A DNA stretch of 64,000 nt. It comes from Favolaschia claudopus (Eukaryota; Basidiomycota; Agaricomycetes; Agaricales; Mycenaceae). The notes beneath the pieces were generated by a model that did no database searches, was not told the DNA's origin, and saw only the letters and a program-made list of their open reading frames with translations. The translations under genes and the position numbers were made by a program. Numbering within the stretch: the first letter of the stretch is position 1; every line of letters starts with the position of its first letter. The DNA lies in NCBI GenBank assembly GCA_037176885.1, contig JAWWNJ010000087.1:496001-560000 (forward strand). Reading direction: 5' to 3'. Shown piece after piece: positions 1 to 11,396 of the stretch.

Positions 1-1
1 C

Positions 2-256
2 ACGGACGAGGTGATGATAGATTTGCCGACATATTTTGTGTTCATTGAAGGGACGCGGGAGGTGCTCATGGACAGGATGCTCAAGCGGAGTGGACATTTT
101 ATGAAAGCGACGATGCTGGACAGTCAGTTGAGTACATTGGAGAATCCTACAGGAGAGGAGGGTGTGGTAGTGGTCAGTGTTGAGGACTCGACTGCAACAC
201 AAGTAGATACAGCGGTCAAGGGTCTGGGACCGATGTTGAATGGACATGCAATCTGA
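2..256 (+). CDS. Gluconokinase, C-terminal fragment (5' end outside the window)
   Basis: This is the last 84 codons of a gluconate kinase of the GntK/P-loop kinase family, which phosphorylates D-gluconate to 6-phosphogluconate and feeds the pentose phosphate pathway in the cytosol. The visible part holds the family's C-terminal signature: a beta strand (TYFVFIEG), a basic lid-like segment (MDRMLKRSGHFM) and the conserved stretch LLDSQ-x-x-LE-x-P, seen here as MLDSQLSTLENP. The P-loop lies upstream of the window. Reading is open from base 2 to a TGA at 254-256. The gene converges on the gamma-tubulin complex gene with about 150 bp between the two stops. The identification rests on the HFM...DSQ..TLE.P pattern, which is diagnostic for this family. 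Confidence 0.88.
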   Translation, partial: TDEVMIDLPTYFVFIEGTREVLMDRMLKRSGHFMKATMLDSQLSTLENPTGEEGVVVVSVEDSTATQVDTAVKGLGPMLNGHAI

Positions 257-405
257 CATACGTATTGTAAATCATACTATAGACGCGACTACGCTCAACT
301 TCGTGGATAATCAATCTCTGTATTTTAACTCAGTTTTGTACGTTGGATTGGCAAGAAACAACAATACCAAGAGTTTGACTTCTAAGAGAAGCAACCCGGT
401 TTCAC

Positions 406-3400
406 TCAATTCGACCACCACTCCGAAAGAGACTCCAGCAAATGGGCAACAGCTGGGAGACCACCTGTCGGTTTCCGTGCATCCGACGGCTTGTGATTGT
501 GCTCCATGACACTGGAACCTTTGTCCAAGATGGACTTCAAGGACCTTGTCTGTCGCTATCATCAGCGCCAGCTGAGAAAATGTAAAACGACAGCTTACCA
601 GCGCTAACATCTTCGACTTGAAACTGCTGGCGAGATCTAACAGTAACGGAGCCGCCTGATACTCCTCCAGCTTCCCAGTCTTGAGATCACCCACTAGGAC
701 AGCGAATTCAAGCACAATTTCAAGGGCCTGGCGCAGCAAATCGCCAGCCGAGCGTTGGCTGGAACGCAGCAAACAAGCGCTGAGGACATCGTCCATTAAC
801 GCCGAGTGCGCCCGAGACAGCGCGAAGACATCTGGAAACGCAGCGCCGCTTCGGGACCCTTCGGACAGCGAGGCGACAAAGGGATCGAAATTGCCACCGA
901 TGGCGTAGTTGAAGACATATTCGGAGAGTCTGGTGACGAACGAGTGGGTGATGAAACGGAAGTGTAGAAGCAGTTTGCTGGATGAGGTGAGAGTTGGGAA
1001 AAGTGGCCGGGCAGCACCCCGACACATGCGAAATACTGCAGCAAGTGCATGCTCGACTAAAAGCCGAAGTTAGGAGCTGCACGTTGCAAGAAACGGATGG
1101 ACGCACCTCGTATGATTCGCAAGAGGTAGGCGAACATCCGGTGATACTTCGAAAGAGTTTCTGGAGTTATCAGGATATCTAGAGGATGCGGAGCCTTGTA
1201 ATCCATATACAAGAAATCCAAAGCTCTTGAAAGAGTAGAATGAGTTCGGCATGGCAAGGGACATGGAGGGAGTCACATACTCGATAGCTGAAAGGACCGA
1301 ACGCAATTAGATGCGTTACCGACGCAGAAAAAATATACCACTTACAAAGCGGATTCAACCATTGATCATGCCCCGGACCAGTAGGCAAATCCCGGATCGC
1401 AAAACCCAAACGCCGCTCAGCTTCTACCCAGAACATATCGCGTGCAGACGGCACATCCCCTTCGTCCATCCGTTCATCGGGAATTTCAAACGAATCCACG
1501 ATGACAGTGCGCAGGAAAAAGCTGAGATCAGCTCCGACGGGCGGCCATGTCTCTCTCTCTAGCAGAGCAAAAGACAGTCCAATGGGCCATCGATGCGGGC
1601 GACCTTTCTGTTTCTCAGAGGTCTTGCGTCGCGCGCCTATAGATCGGACAGAGGTGGGTATCTCCTCATCCGCGTCGTAGCCTTGAGAATCTGAGAACAA
1701 AGCAGCGGAAAGCCTCGACTTGAATGACGGAGAGGCGAAGAGAAGATACGAATGCAGCAATCTCAAGTGACGCTGGAATTGGAGCGGGCCGGTGGGTGAT
1801 AGGAACAGCGATAGGAGCGTGCTTGAGAGAGTCGAAGCATGTTTCACCAAGGGCTCCAAGACGAGTGTCGTTAGATGGGCGAGAGTTGGAGTGATTGGGT
1901 GTAGAGTTTGCGGGAAAGCATCAAGGAAGTCCTGCAGAGCGGCTATTGGCGTTGGTGTCCCCTTGTTGTCGAGGAGAGAATGGCCGAAATGACCGCCAGG
2001 TTCCAAGTCAAAGATACGAAATTGGGCCAAACCCGAGTCGGCGGCATCGGGAGGTATTCCTTCGGATATTCTAGCAGGCTGGGTCGGTTCAGGTTGACGT
2101 CGCTGTTGATTCCATGCCATTTCGATATCGTTCAAGGTCCAGAACCATTCTATGGTACACTGAAAGGGCGGTGCACGCAAGAGCGGATGATCAGGCTCGG
2201 CGGCACGTAAGAGGATGAGGGATTTCTGCGCTGCCGGGAGGATATCGACGACGTCCGGGGGGAAGAAAGACGGAAACGATTCGCTGACGTTCTCGAATTC
2301 GTCTCGCTCCTCCTCCTGGCCATCATCCGACACGTCAAGTGCATACTGGTCATTCTGCTCACCAACCACACGTGCAGGTTTTTTGGCCATGGAGTCTCCT
2401 CCAAAGCCGACCGATCGCGAGAGTTGGTGGAAGTATTCCCGGGAGGCGCTGGTGAGAATGAAGGCTATGACCGCGGTTACCCTCGTTGGCGACTGACATT
2501 CCAAGTGAGAATGTAAATGATCATATAACAATGACAGAAGGGGTTCTGGGTTATGGTCGAGTACGGTGTATTTTTGAGGAGATTTGTGTTCGTCCTTGAG
2601 AAGTGTCAGCATATATGCAAACAAAAGATGATAAATTCCTGACCCTGCCGCATAACGCAGCCAGGGCGACCAATATGTCTTTGTACGGTGCATACTGAAC
2701 CCAAGCGGCTGCTAGAGTTATGAATGAATGCTCGTCTTGCGGAGGACATCGTGCCAGCCCTTCACGAAGGTAGGAAAGAATTGTTGAAACCGCATGCGTG
2801 AAAGCATGAATAGTTGGACCTTCTTTAGCAAATCTTGCATCATGTTAGCCATATGGAAGGGAGTCGCGAACCGGAGTCACCTTGAGCTTAGAGAGGCGAG
2901 AAGCATCTCTAATCGACGCATCAGAGTCCCGATAGTAAGAAACCCAGATATCCAGCTATGATGTGATATGTTAACACAAGCCGCGCGGTATGTCATTGAA
3001 CAGACCTCTCGCTGACAACCTCATCCTTGTCGTCGACTGCTAGTACACCGCAAACGCCCTTCTGTGTAACCACTTGGATAAAAGTATCTGTGACTGGATC
3101 CCAACTGTGCAGTGGAGAGGAAGTCCCCAGCACCGTCATTTTGAGAGCCGAAAGCAACTCTTGCTGAGTCACATATTTAATCTCGATATGAGGATCATTC
3201 AACCGCGGCTGAACGCTAGCTAAACTGGTTACAGAATGCCACCCCATGCAAGACAAACAGCTCACTAATATCGGGCAGCAGCGAATACGAGGTTTTCTTG
3301 CTCCGAGATGAATGCGTTCGGAGATGGCCGACCAGAATAATTGGGTCGCAATGAATCCCAGGACAAAATTTCCTGCAATTCGTGAGCGCCATGGCGTGGA

Positions 3401-3721
3401 AGATCAGGACTTGTTGAGGCCTACAGATTGCGAAGAACCATTCTTGATTGCGTCCGTCCATATTGATTCACGGAGTGCGGGGAAATTGCAAGGTGAAGAG
3501 TCCAGGGTTATCGATGCAAGTTCTGTAGGCAACAAGAGCCTCGGGGGAGTCGGTACTTGCACGATGGGGTCGCGCAATTTGAGTGTCTCAAGAATGGGAT
3601 TTTGTGGCTTGTCGAGCATTGGGGGAATAAAGAAACGCGGCTTGAGTTCGGGCAGGGCATCCTTCAAGGTAAGTCGGTCGAATTCGTCGGATAAAGTTGG
3701 TAGCTGGAAGAGCTTTGCCAT
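406..3721 (-). CDS. Gamma-tubulin complex component (Spc97/Spc98 family, probably GCP5/6-like)
   Basis: A spindle-pole or microtubule-nucleation protein of the GCP family, which builds the gamma-tubulin ring complex. The start is the ATG at 3719-3721 (MAKLFQLPTLSDEFDRL); an in-frame ATG 45 nt upstream is possible. The large exon at about 1350-2690 carries the N-terminal grip motif (SFPSFFPPDVVDILPAAQKSL followed by LLRAAEPDHPL), then a variable region ending near GHDQWLNPL. Downstream exons give the C-terminal domain: YKAPHPLDILITPETLSKYH at about 1150-1200, the all-helical THSFVTRLSEYVFNY at about 900-960, and the last exon 406-555 ending LLESLSEWW then SN and stop. Introns are short, for example 556-598. 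The extra N-terminal length and weakly conserved middle suggest a GCP5/6 (Alp16/Mod21) type and not GCP2/3, which is inference. Confidence 0.85.
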
Positions 3722-5056
3722 CGTTGACAATGTTGAGCGCAAGTTGTTAGTACAAGACGCGAACACGCGATGTTGTGATCAAATTGGATAAAAGCCCCGA
3801 AGCAACGAAGCGCGAGAACAACAGCTGCAGGGATGTGTGGCTGGGGCGCGAAACCAGAGGAGGACGTGGAAGGCGGAGAACACAGTGTCGAGCGCGACGC
3901 GAGTGACCGTGCGGGAGCAAAGATGAATGATTACATAACACATATTTGTCACGCGCTTCGTACTCTCCCTAATTCCTTCCAAGTTCCCACTCAACGTTGG
4001 ACTCGCCTCGCCCTATAGACGACCTACACTACTTCTTCTAGCCGAATCGAGAATTAAAACAGCGTACCAAAGCTTGGAAGGTTCCACGGAGAGCGCTTCC
4101 GAGTCTTGCTGACGATTTGAACCGTCTTGCATGTGAGCGGATAAATTATTTCTTCTCGGCTCGCCTCGATTCGTGGAATAAACACGATCAGGAGCTTGAC
4201 GGTAGGTAGGTAGGATTACACGGCCGATCGGAATGTCAATTGACGCTCACCTCAAGTATGTACTTCAAGAAGGGGAAACCACGTTCCGCAATGTTAATAC
4301 ATGCATGCGTGGATTGAGGTGGATTTCCTGGCTGCAACATACAGATTGTTAAGAGTCGTGATGCGACGAGTCTCCGCTCCAACGGTGCGTCAAGGTTTCA
4401 ATACGCCGTTTGCCGAAAGACATCAATTTTTGAAACGATTCTCGGTTTTTTTTTCAACTGTAATCTCTGTGTCGGCATGTAGCTCACGCTGTTCATATTA
4501 ATCCACCATCCACTTGTTTGATGCTTCTATCTCTCTATAATTCATCGTAGAGTAATTGACATCGTGACTGTGAAAGCTTGGGCTTGGACCTTTCCGCAAC
4601 CTTTCCAAATTGGGGTTGCAAAGATTGATGGTGTTTGAACAGCCACCGCGACGATCCTTGAACTATTTCTACACTGTTGACTTCCACAAACCTGCGCTGG
4701 CCGCTGGGCACAGGGATATAACGAGCAGGGCTGACATTATAATGCCAGGCTCCTGAATTCTCTGGAAACAAGCGTTACCTTGACTTTCTTTCCGTTACAG
4801 CGTCGTCAAGGGAAACCAACTCAGAAACCTTGCCGTGGGGAAGCGCACGCACGGAAGGTTAATCTGTGAGCGCCGGCGACGCAACGCCGTCAATACAAAT
4901 CCATGTGCTTGGACAATGCTTGGGTTCTAGTCGTTTTGAGCGGAGGCCTTAATTAGCGACGCGTCTCGGATTTCCAGCCATCCGCTAACGAAAATTTGGC
5001 GAGTTGGTATTTAGCTCAAGGTTTGCTTCACGTCTTTTCACTTCTCCTTCTCCACC
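3722..5056. other. Divergent intergenic region, 1.3 kb
   Basis: This stretch lies between the divergent starts of the gamma-tubulin complex gene and the GH88/105-like gene. I found no ORF with splice support or a recognisable protein. It holds a short GGTA tetranucleotide run near 4201-4215 and AT-rich patches, and it should contain the promoters of both neighbours. Confidence 0.6.
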
Positions 5057-6438
5057 ATGTTGCTGTCCGCCCAAATTCCTCTACTTTCTTTAATTGTCTC
5101 CGTTTCTGCACTCTCGCAGGCACCGTTCGCTTTGGATCCTGGTTTCAACATCTCGAATGTCGCTGTGATCGCGAAGGCCCTCCCAAGCCACAGCTGGTGC
5201 GGAATCTTCATAACCAACTGAACAACATTACTGACACCTAAAATCAAAGGGAATACGGAACCGCGACTCAAGCTCTTCTCGAGATCTATTCACCCCATCT
5301 CTCGGTTTTCGGCCCATCTCCCTTTCCTGTTCAGACAGTTTCTCCTTCGGAAGTGCCGGGTCTGGCATACGCTCTGCTTCACATCCCCCAGCCATTCGGC
5401 TCCCATGGTCTTTCAAATGGTGATGGGGCGGTAGGTGACCCCGCAAGTTTGGGAGTAGGCGCTGTTATGATCGGGAAAACCAACGCCAGTTTCTCTGTGG
5501 CTGTCCAGCAGGAGATTGACTATGTCGTCGATGCTGCCCCGAAATGGCCTAATGGTGCAATCTCTCACCGCGCCAGCGTCGCTGAGTTGTGGTACTGTCT
5601 TTTTTCCTCGAAATCGATTGAAACAATCCTAAACTGCTCTTCGTCAGGGCCGACTTTATCTATATGGCACCGCCCTTCCTTGCGTTCGCTGGCGCCGACC
5701 AGAACAACGCGTCTCTTCTGGAGATCGCCTACCGTCAGTGCGGGCTCTACCGCGAAGTATGTCTGTTCGATTCAAATGCGACAACATTCTCGCCGCCGGG
5801 AACTTCCCCCACCAATGGCCGCTGGCGCCACATCATTGGGCCTCAAAGTCCCGAGCACGGTCTCTGGTCGTCGAGCAATGGCTGGGCCGCCGCCGGTATG
5901 GCGCGCGTTCTGGCTACCGTCATGAAAGCTCCCGTTGCAGTTGGCACGTCATGGCGCGCCCAAGCGATCTCGGACCTCACAGCGTGGATCAAGGAAATCG
6001 TCGATGGTGCGCGTGCCTCGCCCACTGACGATGACCTCCTCCGGAACTACCTTGACGACATCTCTGGTGATGGCCGTGGGTTTGGGGAGATTTCGGGCAG
6101 TTCGCTCATTGCTGCGGTCGCGTACCGTATGGTTATCCTCACCCCCAAGGAATTCCCGGCTAAGACCTACATTCCGTGGGCCGACAACATTCGCAAGGTG
6201 ATCGGTGGAAACGACGCTGCTGGGAACCCGCACATCACCAGCAATGGGACGGCTACGCCTGCCGTGAACCCGCTGTCGTGGCTCGACACTAAGCCCTGGA
6301 CGGCGGGCAGGTACGTATGACAAAACAATCTGAGTCTTGAAACTAATCAGTCGCTTTAGCCCTGAGGGAAACAACTTTGTTGTCCTCATGTATGCGGCCT
6401 GGAGGGATTGTGTTTATGCAGGGATTTGCGAGCTGTGA
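5057..6438 (+). CDS. Secreted six-hairpin glycosidase, GH88/GH105-like
   Basis: Predicted secreted hydrolase of the (alpha/alpha)6 six-hairpin fold related to unsaturated glucuronyl and rhamnogalacturonyl hydrolases (GH88/GH105), which act on oligosaccharides left by pectin or polysaccharide lyases. Four exons join in frame: 5057-5196, 5250-5591, 5648-6310 and 6360-6438, giving 407 residues. All introns are GT-AG and 49-56 nt. The N-terminus is a signal peptide (MLLSAQIPLLSLIVSVSA). Motifs seen are NGAISHR and AELWADFIYMAPPFLAF, typical of the barrel helices, plus GLWSSSNGWAAAGMARVL, a conserved active-site turn of this family. Several NxS/T sites fit secretion. The exact substrate cannot be told from the sequence. 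The MYND gene lies convergent downstream. Confidence 0.82.
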
Positions 6439-6871
6439 AACTTGCATACACAAACGAAGAGCTCGAGGTATCTATCTGCAGAGTGATTCCTTATAACACA
6501 AATACAACTGTTGTCGCCATTGGCGCGACAATTTTGTGCACTATGATGGTTAAATACTGTACCTACTGCTTTTCTAACATCCTAAAATTGGCTTATATGC
6601 CTTATCTCGAATCTATTGTCGCTTTGACGCGGAACCGTTCTATTATTGTACGACAAGCAAATGTGGAACTAAATTTCAAGCTGCATTCGTGGTTTACATA
6701 CTTCGCCTGAAGTGTAAATATGCGTTCAAACCTTGCCCTCCAGATTCACCAGAACATCCTCAAAACGGGCAATATAAGAGTTTCCTCCGTACTCAAGCCT
6801 GTGGTCCGCAGGGGTCCGACCACCCAGTCGGATTATAACGGCGGATTGCGATCACTAACGACGCAGTGAGT
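6439..6871. other. Convergent intergenic region
   Basis: This 433-bp spacer separates the stop codons of the GH88/105-like gene and the MYND gene. It is AT-rich in its first half, as expected for a 3' untranslated region. I see no gene, RNA gene or repeat in it. Confidence 0.6.
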
Positions 6872-7642
6872 TCACATCTCCATACCCAGGGAAGTCCTTG
6901 CTACTCCAGCGATCCCTGCGGTGAAGGAGTTATATGAACGTGGGTCAGGGCCGCGTCGAAGCTTCAAGCCGTGACGGGTAGCCGTTCTATCAAGGTACAC
7001 ACTGTCCGGGAGGGGTTTTCCCATCCTAGCATAGCAGGATTGAGATTGATAGAAACTGTATATTGCATGGGGGAAAAATACATACTTGCAAAAATCACAA
7101 GTGCATGGCCTGCTGCCAGAACCATGGTGGTCGCACCCGTAATCCATCTCAGCGTCTGTCCCTGTAAAGAAAGAAAGAAGTGAGTTGAAAATGGGCGGTT
7201 AAGACTCAGGTCTATTGTACCGCAACAGGTCCATCTGAAACCTTTGGGCCAATAGCTGAAAAACTTTTCTTCATCGCCGCCGTACTCAGTTTCGAATTCT
7301 TTCTTCAGATCCTCAGATTCATTTGCAAAACAGGCGCCCCAACCCAACTCCTCTTCAGGACAGTCCCAAGTGACGAGTTCGAGACGGCCTTCATGCTTGC
7401 TTCCATCTTGACATTTCCGGTGTTTGTCGTACCACTTCGGAGCGGCCGCGCAGGCCCTTTTATGGGATTTCCAGTCTGAAGTTTGACATTCTCTTCCTAA
7501 GAGTGCCAGACACAGTGTTAACGTCGAATGCAGGATTAAGAGGAGACTTGTAAGTACCGCAATAGCATCTCGTTTTGCACCCAGAGCATCTGAACAGGGC
7601 TCCGGTCTTTTTGCAGACAGAGCAGGAAACAGTGTCAGACAT
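6872..7642 (-). CDS. MYND-type zinc finger protein
   Basis: A small protein with an N-terminal MYND zinc finger, a protein-protein interaction module. From the ATG at 7640-7642 the protein opens CSVCKKTGALFRCSGC, runs through RCYC, and after a short intron continues ECQTSDWKSHKRAC. That supplies all seven Cys and the His of the C-x2-C...C-x2-C...C-x3-C...H-x3-C pattern. Downstream exons encode an acidic segment (EYGGDEEKFFSYWPKGFRW), then MDYGCDHHG and PCTCDFCKMGKPLPDSVY, and finish near GIAGVARTSLGMEM. The second Cys-rich patch (CTCDFC) may bind metal too, which is inference. Agaricomycetes carry many small MYND proteins of unknown role. It shares its promoter with the divergent Zn(2)Cys(6) gene. 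Confidence 0.78.
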
Positions 7643-7826
7643 GAGGGGAAGCAGTAAAAGTGAGGGGTTCACGACGCGCGGTCCGCGTCGGAGCGGACGA
7701 CGCGTGGCGTCACTGATGTGACGCATCGTACCAATTAGTCAAAGTTGATGCACCCATCACGGGTCAACCCCGCGACTTCCGAACTCCCACCACCTTCTCT
7801 CTGAGAGTCTCGTCTTGTGCTACGAA
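7643..7826. promoter_or_regulatory. Bidirectional promoter with nested inverted repeats
   Basis: This 184-bp space separates the ATGs of the MYND gene (-) and the Zn(2)Cys(6) regulator (+). It holds a perfect 7-bp inverted repeat with a 4-nt spacer at 7707-7724 (GCGTCAC-TGAT-GTGACGC), whose arms contain TGACG, the half site of bZIP/CRE factors. Next to it are GTCCGC...GCGGAC at 7681-7698 and ACGCGT at 7700-7705, the MluI cell-cycle box bound by MBF in ascomycete yeasts. The sequences are seen directly; their use as binding sites is inference. Confidence 0.45.
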
Positions 7827-10800
7827 ATGGAAGGAAATGGACCAATGAAACGAAGATTTGTAGAAGATGAAGAGCCTTCAACACCCAGACAGCGTAGAAT
7901 GCAGGCTGCGTGTGAGGTTTGCAAAAAACGCAAAAGTAGGGGCTTGAGTCCTTCGAGATATTCATAACTTCATGCGCCAAATCAGTTCGATGTACGAGCG
8001 GGCCACCTGGCAATCCATGTAAACATTGTGCGTCTTCGGGGCTGGATTGCTCGCATGTCGATGTCATGATGGTGCGAATATCATTTATAATAGCGTCGAG
8101 AAAGTAATTGACCCTGGCCAAGACTTTGACTTCCGAGAATGGGTTCGACCTTCAATCACCTTCAGATTTCGAGAGTGATCATTATGTGCTTTTCAGATAT
8201 GTTTCTGCATTGGAAAGTCGCGTTGAAAAGATGGAGCGCCTCCTCACCAGGGTAAGAATAACGTTGTGATCACCAATTGATTGAATTATGCAGGGTTGGC
8301 TCTCTATAGCTTCTGCCAGGCATAGATTTCACAGAGCAACTTGAAGGGCAGAATGTTCAACCGCTGCTTGAGAATCACGTCGAAACCCTTCCTCGAAACG
8401 ATGGTGACTTGGTGGACGGTCTGAACAAATTAAAATTAAATCCAGAAACTCAGCGATTTTTTGGCAAATCAAGGTCATATTTCCGCATCTTTTGCAGTCC
8501 TCTGCGAAAGCTGACTTTCAAACAGCGGGATTCAATTTATACAAACTGGTATGTTTCGAATGCGAGCTCGCCGTTGAACAGCGGAATTTAACTTGCTGCA
8601 AATAGTTTTCGACTTCCAGTCGCATATCACGGGTATGGATATAGCTCAAATTAGACGTGTGTTACCCGCACTACGGCGCCCAGCGTTTTGGACACCGAAT
8701 TCGGTACGGTGTTGGAGTTGCTCAACCAGCAATGCCTCATAATTTTTTCAGTGGATGCTTCCATCTGATGTAGATGAACCAGAGTACTCCTTTCCCGAGC
8801 CAGACCTACTTTCTCATCTCATGGACAACTATTGGCGTGAATATCATCCGTTTTGGCCTATCTTACACCGTCCTACGTTTGAGCGGAAGGTTGCGGACAA
8901 TCTACATCTTCGCGATCGCAGATTTGGAGGCACATTGCTTCTAGTCTGCAGTTTAGGCGCTCGTTTTTCAGTGGACCCGCGAGTCCTCGTCGACAAAACA
9001 AGTGACTTACTTCATTCGGCTGGGTGGAAGTGGCACAAACAGGTTTGAGTAGCCTCTGTTCTCACTCGTCCGGTTTTTTACGCTCCATTAGGTCGACGTC
9101 ATACAGAAGTATCTAATATATAAACCCGATCTATATGAGTTGCAAACAATTGCCCTTTCGGCTTTGTTCCTTCAAGGCGTTTCCACTGCCGCGGTGGCTT
9201 GGACTCAGGTGGGTTTTGGTTTGCGACGTGCAGAAGATGTCGGCGCACACCGGCGAAGGAAGCACGAGCAGCCAACAGCCGAAATTGAGCAGTGGAAACG
9301 GGTGTTCTGGTTCGCCTCTATGTTTACTGATGTTCGTGTGGTGTCCCGACAATTTTTTCTTCATCAGGGTCCTGCTTTGTTTGGAATACATGACCGGGAC
9401 GCATGCAGGACGTCCCTTGGCTATGCGCTATCAGGAGTATGTGGATCATTTGTGTGGTGTCGCAGAACACTCATCAATCTCAGCTTTGATCAGGACCAAA
9501 TTTGTGACTGCGATGATGAATATTGGGAGGTTCCAGAGCCCAATGATTTCAAGCAACCCAAAGACAAACCTTCGAGCTTAGCTTACTTCATCTGGTATGC
9601 GAAGCTCCTTGAGATCCAAGCCACTGTCACCACAACTCTGGTGAGACCTTCTGGCATCGATGGCATTCTCATCACCATGTTTTCCTCAGTACTCTCCCAG
9701 AAAGCCCAAAGGTTTGGGTGCCAGTTCACTTCAGCACACGGATTCACAGGTCATTACGGCTCTGGACTCCGCTCTTAACGGATGGGTAAATGGGCTGCCC
9801 AAACATCGTAAGTGATACCGAAACTCACTTTCACTGTATCTTCATTCCTCCTGAGTGCGATGGGATCCTGCGTGTAAAAATACGTTGCACTTCAAGCAAT
9901 CCGCTCTTCTGCATGCAGGTAAGCATATGTAAATGTAGGGACGTAGACGCAATCGTTCTCATGATAGCTCAACAGCATACTACAATGTTCAAATTTTGGT
10001 CCGTAAACTTTACCGGTACACCACAGCTTTGAACTCGAAGCCGACGCAGGTACATCGACCGTTCATCCCAGCTCCTTTCGACCATCCCGCGCCATGTATG
10101 TGAATCGCATTGGACACTGAATGCACATCATGATCGCTTGTCTTGTTCTAGCTGCTCTCCCGTCCCTTGCAATCTGTCGCACGGCAGCACGTTCATGCGC
10201 CCGGATCTTTGAAACCTACGAGCAACGAGGAATTCAGCCTCAGTTCAACCTCTTGGTAACTGTTTTGAACCCCCGCACACTGCCCTGGTTCCTGAATACA
10301 TTCAAGCCTGCAGCATTCTCAGCTGGTATCGTGCTTCTTCTCAGCGCGTGGAGCAATAAAAAATCCAACTCCACATATAATCCATCGCAAGAACTTGAGC
10401 AGGTCAATTTTTGTCTCAGACTTGCGACGATGGCCGAAAAAAGGTTACTATCACTTTTTGACTTCGCCGTTCTAAGCTGCTGATGTATAGTAGATTTACA
10501 ACGGCTGGTCGCTACAAGTACGCACTTCGTTGCATCTAGGTAACACTGCTTCTCATTTTCCCCCAGAGACATCTTGAGTCGCCTGATATTTGCGGGTGAA
10601 AGTATTGACCGACTGTTCAGCGAGATGAGACCCGTCACACACCATCTTGATCGTGAGCTTGCGCAATGCCCCGCGGTAGATATCTCTTTTCACTACCGTT
10701 TTCATGGCATACACTCAGTTCTTTTGAAGTCAGACCCCGACGATCACTGGTCGGCCGCTTTCGGTGTTCATCATATCGCAGACTTCGAGGCAGCTGCAGA

Positions 10801-11202
10801 GCATATTGACGCCGAGTTCATCGCTTCCCCAAAACCTCCGCTCGTCCCCGACGCTAGTTTTGGTACGAGCGACCAGGTCTCAAACACAGGCTCAAACACG
10901 CCGCTTCCGGCAGAAACGGCCGCGAATGAGGACGTCATGGCCATGTGGTCCACCGCGCCCTGCGGTTTCCAGTTTGTCCTCAATCTCGAGTTTTTCGTTC
11001 TCTGAATCTGCAGGACAGTCTGGACGATTGGTCTTACATCATGACCTCCGACATGAATCCAATGAATGCCACAGGCTTTGACCACTTCTCTTTTGTTCCG
11101 GATGAGACAGATCAACCTTATGACGGCGGTTATAGCTCTCTGTGTGTATCTTCGTTATGTTTTGGCATTGGAAGGCTTATTGGAAACTTTGCAGCGACAT
11201 AG
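7827..11202 (+). CDS. Zn(2)Cys(6) fungal transcription factor with Fungal_trans domain
   Basis: A nuclear DNA-binding regulator. The start at 7827 gives a basic N-terminus and then CEVCKKRK; a 50-nt intron (7936-7985) is followed by IRCTSGPPGNPCKHCASSGLDC, completing the six-cysteine binuclear zinc cluster. A coiled-coil-like segment (VSALESRVEKMERLL) at about 8200-8250 would allow dimerisation. The middle-homology (xlnR/Fungal_trans) domain is plain at about 8755-9300: PDLLSHLMDNYWREYHPFWP, ILHRPTFERKV and LLLVCSLGARFSVDPRV. Later exons carry SLAICRTAARSCARIFETYE and AAFSAGIVLLLSAW, also conserved in this class. The C-terminus contains DDWSYIMTSDMNPMNATGF; a final intron probably leads to the TAG at 11200-11202. 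The target genes are unknown; secreted hydrolases nearby are candidates only by proximity. Confidence 0.85.
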
Positions 11203-11396
11203 CGAGTGAAGTTGAGAAATTACAGTGGGAATTGGGTAGGTACTTTTGATCCAATATACCAGTGTCGAGTAGAGAGAATACCATACATCCATATACATAT
11301 GTAGAACTAGCCACTATCCACCTTTTTGTGCTCATGGTAGCTGAGGTTGCGTTCACGTAATCAGCTTCAAGCTGTGGCAGTGACACCCACCTGAAA

